DNA of 64,000 nucleotides from Closterium sp. NIES-65. Taxonomy: Eukaryota > Streptophyta > Zygnematophyceae > Desmidiales > Closteriaceae. Shown piece after piece: positions 1 through 9,929 of the stretch (its first letter is position 1; each line of letters begins with the position of its first letter). The stretch is from assembly GCA_948144175.1 (NCBI GenBank), contig CANXME010000397.1:38934-102933 (forward strand). The letters are read 5' to 3'. The notes beneath the pieces were generated by a model. That model did no database searches. It saw only the letters and a list, made by a program, of their open reading frames with translations, and was not told the origin of the DNA. The position numbers and the translations under genes were made by a program.

Positions 1-3000
1 TGGATGTCCTTGGTGTGTTGGTGGGGAGCAATACTGTAGCATAGTAGTGGTTTGGAGCTCTAGAGAACAATGACAACATGTACCCCTAGGTCTAGTTGTG
101 GTGTTGTTGTTGTATGAGGTGCTGTTTTTGTTCTTTGTGGTGGTCTTGTTGTCCTTTGTTGGATGTCCTTGGTGTGTTGGTGGGGAGCAATACTGTAGCA
201 TAGAAGTGGTTTCGAGCTCTAGAGAACAATGAGAGCATGCACCCCTAGGTGTAGTTTTGGTGTTGTTGTTGTATGAGGTGTTGTTCTTGTTCTTTGTGGT
301 GGTCTTGTTGTCCTTTGTTGGATGTCCTTGGTGTGTTGGTGGGGAGCTATACTGTAGCATAGTAGTGGTTTGGAGCTCTAGAGAACAATGACAGCATGCA
401 CCCCTAGGTCTAGTTGTGGTGTTGTTGTTTTATGAGGTGTTGTTTTTGTTCTTTCTGGTGGTCTTGTTGTCCTTTGTTGGATGTCCTTGGTGTGTTAGAG
501 GGGAGCAATAGTGTAGCATAGTAGTGGTTTGTAGCTCTAGAGAACAATGACAGCATGCACCCCTAGGTCTAGTTGGGGTATTGTTGTTGTATGAGGTGTT
601 GTTTTTGTTCTTTGTGGTGGTATTGTTGTCTTTCGTTGGATGTCCTTGGAATGTTAGAGGGGAGCAATACTGTAGCATAGTAGTGGTTTGGAGCTCTAGA
701 GAACAATGACAGCATGCACCCCTAGGTCTAGTTGTGGTGTTGTTGTTGTATGAGGTGTTGTTCTTCTTCTTTGTGGTGGTCTTGTTGTCCTTTTGGATGT
801 CCTTGGTGTGTTGGTGGGGAGAAATACTGTAGCATAGTAGTGGTTTGGAGCTCTAGAGAACAATGACAACATGCACCCCTAGGTCTAGTTGTGGTGTTGT
901 TGTTGTATGAGGTGTTGTTTTTGTTCTTTGTGGTGGTCTTGTTGTCGTTTGTGGGATGTCCTTGGTGTGTTGGTGGGGAGCAATACTGTAGCATAGTAGT
1001 GGTTTGGAGCTCTAGAGAACAATGACAGCATGCACCCCTAGGTCTAGTTGTGGTGTTGTTGTTGCATGAGGTGTTGTTTTTGTTCTTTGTGGTGGTCTTG
1101 TTGTCCTTCGTTGGATGTCCTTGGTGTGTTAGAGGGGAGCTATAATGTAGCATAGTAGTGGTTTGGAGCTCTAGAGAACAATGAGAGCATGCACCCCTAG
1201 GTCCAGTTGTGATGTTGTTGTATGAGGTGTTGTTTTTGTTCTTTGTGGTGGTCTTGTTGTCCTTTGTTGGATGTCCTTGGTGTGTTAGAGGGAAGCAATA
1301 CTGTAGCATAGTAGTGGTTTGGAGCTCTAGAGAACAATGACAGCATGCACCCCTAGGTCTAGTTGTGGTGTTGTTGTTGTATGAGGTGTTGTTTTTGTTC
1401 TTTGTGGTGGTCTTGTTGTCCTTTGTTGGATGTCCTTGGTGTGTTGGTGGGGAGCAATACTGTAGCATAGTAGTGGTTTGGAGCTCTAGAGAACAATGAC
1501 AACATGTACCCCTAGGTCTAGTTGTGGTGTTGTTGTTGTATGAGGTGCTGTTTTTGTTCTTTGTGGTGGTCTTGTTGTCCTTCGTTGGATGTCCTTGGTG
1601 TGTTAGAGGGGAGCAATACTGTAGCATAGTAGTGGTTTGGAGCTCTAGAGAACAATGACAACATGAACCTCTAGGTCTAGTTGTGGTGTTGTTGTTGTAT
1701 GAGGTGTTGTTTTTGTTCTTTGTGGTGGTCTTGTTGTCGTTTGTGGGATGTCCTTGGTGTGTTGGTGGGGAGCAATACTGTAGCATAGTAGTGGTTTGGA
1801 GCTCTAGAGAACAATGACAGCATGCACCCCTAGGTCTAGTTGTGGTGTTGTTTATGCATGAGGTGTTGTTTTTGTTCTTTGTGGTGGTCTTGTTGTCCTT
1901 CGTTGGATGTCCTTGGTGTGTTAGAGGGGAGCTATAATGTAGCATAGTAGTGGTTTGGAGCTCTAGAGAACAATGAGAGCATGCACCCCTAGGTCCAGTT
2001 GTGTTGTTGTTGTATGAGGTGTTGTTTTTGTTCTTTGTGGTGGTCTTGTTGTCCTTTGTTGGATGTCCTTGGTGTGTTAGAGGGAAGCAATACTGTAGCA
2101 TAGTAGTGGTTTGGAGCTCTAGAGAACAATGACAGCATGCACCCCTAGGTCTAGTTGTGGTGTTGTTGTTGTATGAGGTGTTGTTTTTGTTCTTTGTGGT
2201 GGTCTTGTTGTCCTTTGTTGGATGTCCTTGGTGTGTTGGTGGGGAGCAATACTGTAGCATAGTAGTGGTTTGGAGCTCTAGAGAACAATGACAACATGTA
2301 CCCCTAGGTCTAGTTGTGGTGTTGTTGTTGTATGAGGTGCTGTTTTTGTTCTTTGTGGTGGTCTTGTTGTCCTTCGTTGGATGTCCTTGGTGTGTTAGAG
2401 GGGAGCAATACTGTAGCATAGTAGTGGTTTGGAGCTCTAGAGAACAATGACAACATGAACCTCTAGGTCTAGTTGTGGTGTTGTTGTTGTATGAGGTGTT
2501 GTTTTTGTTCTTTGTGGTGGTCTTGTTGTCCTTTGTTGGATGTCCTTGGTGTGTTGGTGGGGAGCTATACTGTAGCATAGTAGTGGTTTGGAGCTCTAGA
2601 GAATAATGACAGCATGCACCCCTAGGTCTAGTTGTGGTGTTGTTGTTGTATGAGGTGATGTTTTTGTTCTTTGTGGTTGTCTTGTTGTCGTTTGTGGGAT
2701 GTCCTTGGTGTGTTGTTGGGGAGCAATACTGTAGCATAGTAGTGGTTTGGAGCTCTAGAGAACAATGACAGCATGCACCCCTAGGTCTAGTTGTGGTGTT
2801 GTTGTTGTATGAGGTGTTGTTCTTGTTCTTTGTGGTGGTCTTGTTGTCCTTTTGGATGTCTTTGGTGTGTTAGAGGGGAGCTATACTGTAGCATAGTAGT
2901 GGTTTGGAGCTCTAGAGAACAATGACAGCATGCACCCCTAGGTCTAGTTGTGGTGTTGTTGTTGTATGAGGTGTTGTTTTTGTTCTTTGTGGTGGTCTTG

Positions 3001-3804
3001 TTATCCTTTTGGATGTCCTTGGTGTGTTGGTGGGGAGCAATACTGTAGCATAGTAGTGGTTTCGAGCTCTAGAGAACAATGACAACATGCACCCCTAGGT
3101 CTAGTTGTGGTGTTGTTGTTGTATGAGGTGTTGTTTCTGTTCTTTGTGGTGGTCTTGTTGTCGTTTGTGGGATGTCCTTGGTGTGTTGGTGGGGAGAAAT
3201 ACTGTAGCATAGTAGTGGTTTGGAGCTCAAGAGAACAATAACAACATGCACCCCTAGGTCTAGTTGTGGTGTTGTTGTTGTATGAGGTGATGTTTTTGTT
3301 CTTTGTGGTTGTCTTGTTGTCGTTTGTGGGATGTCCTTGGTGTGTTGGTGGGGAGCAATACCGTAGCATAGTAGTGGTTTCGAGCTCTAGAGAACAATGA
3401 CAGCATGCACCCCTAGGTCTAGTTGTGGTGTTGTTGTTGTATGAGGTGTTGTTTTTGTTCTTTGTGGTGGTCTTGTTGTCCTTTGTTGGATGTCCTTGGT
3501 GTGTTGGTTGGGAGCAATACTGTAGCATAGTAGCGGTTTGGAGCTCTAGAGAACAATGACAACATGTACCCCTAGGTCTAGTTGTGGTGTTGTTGTTGTA
3601 TGAGGTGCTGTTTTTGTTCTTTGTGGTGGTCTTGTTGTCCTTTGTTGGATGTCCTTGGAATGTTAGAGGGGAGCAATACTGTAGCATAGTAGTGGTTTGG
3701 AGCTCTAGAGAACAATGACAGCATGCACCCCTAGGTCTAGTTGTGGTGTTGTTGTTGTATGAGGTGTTGTTCTTCTTCTTTGTGGTGGTCTTGTTGTCCT
3801 TTGT
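1..3804. repeat. Higher-order repeat, copy 1 (24 monomers)
   Basis: Position 1 corresponds to 3,805 and to 7,609. Monomer-specific variants recur in the same order at exactly 3,804 bp, including short monomers, GTTTTATGAGG variants, GGAATGTTAG variants and the TTTATGCATGAG monomer. 3,804 bp equals 24 monomers of 159 bp minus 12 bp. Copies 1 and 2 differ at only a few bases by eye, far less than neighbouring monomers differ from each other. The phase is set by the window edge, so the true start is arbitrary. Confidence 0.92.
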
Positions 3805-6800
3805 TGGATGTCCTTGGTGTGTTGGTGGGGAGCAATACTGTAGCATAGTAGTGGTTTGGAGCTCTAGAGAACAATGACAACATGTACCCCTAGGTCTAGT
3901 TGTGGTGTTGTTGTTGTATGAGGTGCTGTTTTTGTTCTTTGTGGTGGTCTTGTTGTCCTTTGTTGGATGTCCTTGGTGTGTTGGTGGGGAGCAATACTGT
4001 AGCATAGAAGTGGTTTCGAGCTCTAGAGAACAATGAGAGCATGCACCCCTAGGTGTAGTTTTGGTGTTGTTGTTGTATGAGGTGTTGTTCTTGTTCTTTG
4101 TGGTGGTCTTGTTGTCCTTTGTTGGATGTCCTTGGTGTGTTGGTGGGGAGCTATACTGTAGCATAGTAGTGGTTTGGAGCTCTAGAGAACAATGACAGCA
4201 TGCACCCCTAGGTCTAGTTGTGGTGTTGTTGTTTTATGAGGTGTTGTTTTTGTTCTTTCTGGTGGTATTGTTGTCCTTTGTTGGATGTCCTTGGTGTGTT
4301 AGAGGGGAGCAATAGTGTAGCATAGTAGTGGTTTGTAGCTCTAGAGAACAATGACAGCATGCACCCCTAGGTCTAGTTGGGGTATTGTTGTTGTATGAGG
4401 TGTTGTTTTTGTTCTTTGTGGTGGTATTGTTGTCTTTCGTTGGATGTCCTTGGAATGTTAGAGGAGAGCAATACTGTAGCATAGTAGTGGTTTGGAGCTC
4501 TAGAGAACAATGACAGCATGCACCCCTAGGTCTAGTTGTGGTGTTGTTGTTGTATGAGGTGTTGTTCTTCTTCTTTGTGGTGGTCTTGTTGTCCTTTTGG
4601 ATGTCCTTGGTGTGTTGGTGGGGAGAAATACTGTAGCATAGTAGTGGTTTGGAGCTCTAGAGAACAATGACAACATGCACCCCTAGGTCTAGTTGTGGTG
4701 TTGTTGTTGTATGAGGTGTTGTTTTTGTTCTTTGTGGTGGTCTTGTTGTCGTTTGTGGGATGTCCTTGGTGTGTTGGTGGGGAGCAATACTGTAGCATAG
4801 TAGTGGTTTGGAGCTCTAGAGAACAATGACAGCATGCACCCCTAGGTCTAGTTGTGGTGTTGTTGTTGCATGAGGTGTTGTTTTTGTTCTTTGTGGTGGT
4901 CTTGTTGTCCTTCGTTGGATGTCCTTGGTGTGTTAGAGGGGAGCTATAATGTAGCATAGTAGTGGTTTGGAGCTCTAGAGAACAATGAGAGCATGCACCC
5001 CTAGGTCCAGTTGTGTTGTTGTTGTATGAGGTGTTGTTTTTGTTCTTTGTGGTGGTCTTGTTGTCCTTTGTTGGATGTCCTTGGTGTGTTGGTGGGGAGC
5101 AATACTGTAGCATAGTAGTGGTTTGGAGCTCTAGAGAACAATGACAGCATGCACCCCTAGGTCTAGTTGTGGTGTTGTTGTTGTATGAGGTGTTGTTTTT
5201 GTTCTTTGTGGTGGTCTTGTTGTCCTTTGTTGGATGTCCTTGGTGTGTTGGTGGGGAGCAATACTGTAGCATAGTAGTGGTTTGGAGCTCTAGAGAACAA
5301 TGACAACATGTACCCCTAGGTCTAGTTGTGGTGTTGTTGTTGTATGAGGTGCTGTTTTTGTTCTTTGTGGTGGTCTTGTTGTCCTTCGTTGGATGTCCTT
5401 GGTGTGTTAGAGGGGAGCAATACTGTAGCATAGTAGTGGTTTGGAGCTCTAGAGAACAATGACAACATGAACCTCTAGGTCTAGTTGTGGTGTTGTTGTT
5501 GTATGAGGTGTTGTTTTTGTTCTTTGTGGTGGTCTTGTTGTCGTTTGTGGGATGTCCTTGGTGTGTTGGTGGGGAGCAATACTGTAGCATAGTAGTGGTT
5601 TGGAGCTCTAGAGAACAATGACAGCATGCACCCCTAGGTCTAGTTGTGGTGTTGTTTATGCATGAGGTGTTGTTTTTGTTCTTTGTGGTGGTCTTGTTGT
5701 CCTTCGTTGGATGTCCTTGGTGTGTTAGAGGGGAGCTATAATGTAGCATAGTAGTGGTTTGGAGCTCTAGAGAACAATGAGAGCATGCACCCCTAGGTCC
5801 AGTTGTGTTGTTGTTGTATGAGGTGTTGTTTTTGTTCTTTGTGGTGGTCTTGTTGTCCTTTGTTGGATGTCCTTGGTGTGTTAGAGGGAAGCAATACTGT
5901 AGCATAGTAGTGGTTTGGAGCTCTAGAGAACAATGACAGCATGCACCCCTAGGTCTAGTTGTGGTGTTGTTGTTGTATGAGGTGTTGTTTTTGTTCTTTG
6001 TGGTGGTCTTGTTGTCCTTTGTTGGATGTCCTTGGTGTGTTGGTGGGGAGCAATACTGTAGCATAGTAGTGGTTTGGAGCTCTAGAGAACAATGACAACA
6101 TGTACCCCTAGGTCTAGTTGTGGTGTTGTTGTTGTATGAGGTGCTGTTTTTGTTCTTTGTGGTGGTCTTGTTGTCCTTCGTTGGATGTCCTTGGTGTGTT
6201 AGAGGGGAGCAATACTGTAGCATAGTAGTGGTTTGGAGCTCTAGAGAACAATGACAACATGAACCTCTAGGTCTAGTTGTGGTGTTGTTGTTGTATGAGG
6301 TGTTGTTTTTGTTCTTTGTGGTGGTCTTGTTGTCCTTTGTTGGATGTCCTTGGTGTGTTAGTGGGGAGCTATACTGTAGCATAGTAGTGGTTTGGAGCTC
6401 TAGAGAATAATGACAGCATGCACCCCTAGGTCTAGTTGTGGTGTTGTTGTTGTATGAGGTGATGTTTTTGTTCTTTGTGGTTGTCTTGTTGTCGTTTGTG
6501 GGATGTCCTTGGTGTGTTGTTGGGGAGCAATACTGTAGCATAGTAGTGGTTTGGAGCTCTAGAGAACAATGACAGCATGCACCCCTAGGTCTAGTTGTGG
6601 TGTTGTTGTTGTATGAGGTGTTGTTCTTGTTCTTTGTGGTGGTCTTGTTGTCCTTTTGGATGTCTTTGGTGTGTTAGAGGGGAGCTATACTGTAGCATAG
6701 TAGTGGTTTGGAGCTCTAGAGAACAATGACAGCATGCACCCCTAGGTCTAGTTGTGGTGTTGTTGTTGTATGAGGTGTTGTTTTTGTTCTTTGTGGTGGT

Positions 6801-7608
6801 CTTGTTATCCTTTTGGATGTCCTTGGTGTGTTGGTGGGGAGCAATACTGTAGCATAGTAGTGGTTTCGAGCTCTAGAGAACAATGACAACATGCACCCCT
6901 AGGTCTAGTTGTGGTGTTGTTGTTGTATGAGGTGTTGTTTCTGTTCTTTGTGGTGGTCTTGTTGTCGTTTGTGGGATGTCCTTGGTGTGTTGGTGGGGAG
7001 AAATACTGTAGCATAGTAGTGGTTTGGAGCTCAAGAGAACAATAACAACATGCACCCCTAGGTCTAGTTGTGGTGTTGTTGTTGTATGAGGTGATGTTTT
7101 TGTTCTTTGTGGTTGTCTTGTTGTCGTTTGTGGGATGTCCTTGGTGTGTTGGTGGGGAGCAATACCGTAGCATAGTAGTGGTTTCGAGCTCTAGAGAACA
7201 ATGACAGCATGCACCCCTAGGTCTAGTTGTGGTGTTGTTGTTGTATGAGGTGTTGTTTTTGTTCTTTGTGGTGGTCTTGTTGTCCTTTGTTGGATGTCCT
7301 TGGTGTGTTGGTTGGGAGCAATACTGTAGCATAGTAGCGGTTTGGAGCTCTAGAGAACAATGACAACATGTACCCCTAGGTCTAGTTGTGGTGTTGTTGT
7401 TGTATGAGGTGCTGTTTTTGTTCTTTGTGGTGGTCTTGTTGTCCTTTGTTGGATGTCCTTGGAATGTTAGAGGGGAGCAATACTGTAGCATAGTAGTGGT
7501 TTGGAGCTCTAGAGAACAATGACAGCATGCACCCCTAGGTCTAGTTGTGGTGTTGTTGTTGTATGAGGTGTTGTTCTTCTTCTTTGTGGTGGTCTTGTTG
7601 TCCTTTGT
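3805..7608. repeat. Higher-order repeat, copy 2
   Basis: This is the second complete 3,804-bp unit. It follows copy 1 monomer by monomer, with scattered substitutions (for example near 4,267, 4,464, 5,085-5,095 and 6,360). The high identity between copies implies recent unequal exchange or amplification at the 24-monomer level. Confidence 0.92.
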
Positions 7609-8396
7609 TGGATGTCCTTGGTGTGTTGGTGGGGAGCAATACTGTAGCATAGTAGTGGTTTGGAGCTCTAGAGAACAATGACAACATGTACCCCTAGGTC
7701 TAGTTGTGGTGTTGTTGTTGTATGAGGTGCTGTTTTTGTTCTTTGTGGTGGTCTTGTTGTCCTTTGTTGGATGTCCTTGGTGTGTTGGTGGGGAGCAATA
7801 CTGTAGCATAGAAGTGGTTTCGAGCTCTAGAGAACAATGAGAGCATGCACCCCTAGGTGTAGTTTTGGTGTTGTTGTTGTATGAGGTGTTGTTCTTGTTC
7901 TTTGTGGTGGTCTTGTTGTCCTTTGTTGGATGTCCTTGGTGTGTTGGTGGGGAGCTATACTGTAGCATAGTAGTGGTTTGGAGCTCTAGAGAACAATGAC
8001 AGCATGCACCCCTAGGTCTAGTTGTGGTGTTGTTGTTTTATGAGGTGTTGTTTTTGTTCTTTCTGGTGGTCTTGTTGTCCTTTGTTGGATGTCCTTGGTG
8101 TGTTAGAGGGGAGCAATAGTGTAGCATAGTAGTGGTTTGTAGCTCTAGAGAACAATGACAGCATGCACCCCTAGGTCTAGTTGGGGTATTGTTGTTGTAT
8201 GAGGTGTTGTTTTTGTTCTTTGTGGTGGTATTGTTGTCTTTCGTTGGATGTCCTTGGAATGTTAGAGGGGAGCAATACTGTAGCATAGTAGTGGTTTGGA
8301 GCTCTAGAGAACAATGACAGCATGCACCCCTAGGTCTAGTTGTGGTGTTGTTGTTGTATGAGGTGTTGTTCTTCTTCTTTGTGGTGGTCTTGTTGT
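7609..8396. repeat. Higher-order repeat, copy 3 (partial)
   Basis: This stretch follows the start of copies 1 and 2 until about 8,396. There the copies have a monomer with CCTTTTGGATG, while this one has CCTTTGTTGGATG and the register is lost. Monomers continue beyond it without the 24-monomer order. Confidence 0.8.
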
Positions 8397-9929
8397 CCTT
8401 TGTTGGATGTCCTTGGTGTGTTGGTGGGGAGCAATACTGTAGCATAGTAGTGGTTTGGAGCTCTAGAGAACAATGACAACATGTACCCCTAGGTCTAGTT
8501 GTGGTGTTGTTGTTGTATGAGGTGCTGTTTTTGTTCTTTGTGGTGGTCTTGTTGTCCTTTGTTGGATGTCCTTGGTGTGTTGGTGGGGAGCAATACTGTA
8601 GCATAGTAGTGGTTTGGAGCTCTAGAGAACAATGACAGCATGCACCTCTAGGTCTAGTTGGGGTATTGTTGTTGCATGAGGTGTTGTTTTTGTTCTTTGT
8701 GGTGGTCTTGTTGTCTTTCGTTGGATGTCCTTGGAGTGTTAGAGGGGAGCAATACTGTAGCATAGTAGTGGTTTGGAGCTCTAGAGAACAATCACAGCAT
8801 GCACCCCTAGGTCTAGTTGTGGTGTTGCTGTTGTATGAGGTGTTGTTTTTGTTCTTTGTGGTGGTCTTGTTGTCCTTTGTTGGATGTCCTTGGTGTGTTG
8901 GTTGGGAGCAATACTGTAGCATAGTAGTGGTTTGGAGCTCTAGAGAACAATGACAAAATGTACCCCTAGGTCTAGTTGTGGTGTTGTTGTTGTATGAGGT
9001 GCTGTTTTTGTTCTTTGTGGTGGTCTTGTTGTCCTTTGTTGGATGTCCTTGGTGTGTTGGTGGGGAGCAGTACTGTAGCATAGTAGTGGTTTGGAGCTCT
9101 AGAGAACAATGACAGCATGCACCCCTAGGTCTAGTTGTGGTGTTGTTGTTGTATGAGGTGTTGTTTTTGTTCTTTGTGGTGGTCTTGTTGTCCTTTGTTG
9201 GATGTCCTTGGTGTGTTGGTGGGGAGCAATACTGTAGCATAGTAGTGGTTTGGAGCTCTAGAGAACAATGACAGCATGCACCCCTAGGTCTAGTTGTGGT
9301 GTTAATGTATGAGGTGCTGTTTTTGTTCTTTGTGGTGGTCTTGTTGTCCTTTGTTGGATGTCCTTGGTGTGTTGGTTGGGAGCAATACTGTAGCATAGTA
9401 GTGGTTTGGAGCTCTAGAGAACAATGACAAAATGTACCCCTAGGTCTAGTTGTGGTGTTGTTGTTGTATGAGGTGCTGTTTTTGTTCTTTGTGGTGGTCT
9501 TGTTGTCCTTTGTTGGATGTCCTTGGTGTGTTGGTGGGGAGCAGTACTGTAGCATAGTAGTGGTTTGGAGCTCTAGAGAACAATGACAGCATGCACCCCT
9601 AGGTCTAGTTGTGGTGTTGTTGTTGTATGAGGTGTTGTTTTTGTTCTTTGTGGTGGTCTTGTTGTCCTTTGTTGGATGTCCTTGGTGTGTTGGTGGGGAG
9701 AAATACTGTAGCATAGTAGTGGTTTGGAGCTCTAGAGAACAATGACAGCATGCACCCCTAGGTCTAGTTGTGGTGTTGTTGTATGAGGTGTTGTTTTTGT
9801 TCTTTGTGGTGGTCTTGTTGTCCTTTGTTGGATGTCCTTGGTGTGTTGGAGGCAGCAATACTGCAGCATAATAGTGGGTTGGAGATCTTGAGAACAATGA
9901 CAACATGCACCACTAGGTCTAGTGGGGGG
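8397..9929. repeat. Satellite edge without the 24-monomer order
   Basis: About nine to ten monomers of the same family continue here, but not in the order of the 3,804-bp unit. A local duplication is visible: the monomer pair with GTACAAAATG-type variants near 8,950 recurs near 9,430. The last monomer (about 9,840-9,930) is clearly diverged, with GGAGGCAGCAATACTGCAGC and CACCACTAGG changes, as expected at an array border. Confidence 0.8.

Larger units (their letters stand above)
1..9929. repeat. 159-bp satellite array (about 62 monomers)
   Basis: A continuous tandem array of a monomer of about 159 bp; the motif GGATGTCCTTGG recurs at 2, 161 and onward, and occasional monomers are 2-6 bp shorter. 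The plus strand is rich in G and T; each monomer carries a GTTGTTGTTG stretch, a GAGCTCTAGAGAACAATGA block and CCCCTAGGTCTAG. Because 159 is 53 codons and one minus frame has no stop, long minus-strand frames open by default (up to 669 codons, made of 53-residue Asn/Thr/Lys-rich repeats). I see no sign that these are genes: the frame changes wherever a monomer is 2 bp shorter. The array begins before the window. It ends in degenerate monomers near 9,850-9,930. A nucleosome-scale monomer with higher-order structure fits a centromeric or heterochromatic satellite, which is inference. Confidence 0.95.

Noticed and set aside
1090-1110. CENP-B-box-like word TTCGTTGGA in some monomers
   Set aside because: It matches the first nine bases of the mammalian box, but the essential CGGG half is missing (TGTCC instead). 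Only a minority of monomers carry it; most have TTTGTTGGA.
8666-8953. Plus-strand 95-codon frame in the satellite
   Set aside because: It is a shadow of the repeat and has no independent support.
430-9906. Long minus-strand open frames (up to 669 codons) across the satellite as genes
   Set aside because: The monomer length is a multiple of three and one frame has no stop, so openness is expected. Frames change with 2-bp monomer differences, and no start, intron or domain evidence exists.
9909-9923. CACTAG...CTAGTG at the satellite edge as a CACTA terminal repeat
   Set aside because: It is a one-base variant of the satellite word CCCCTAGGTCTAG. No matching inverted end was found near 23-24 kb.
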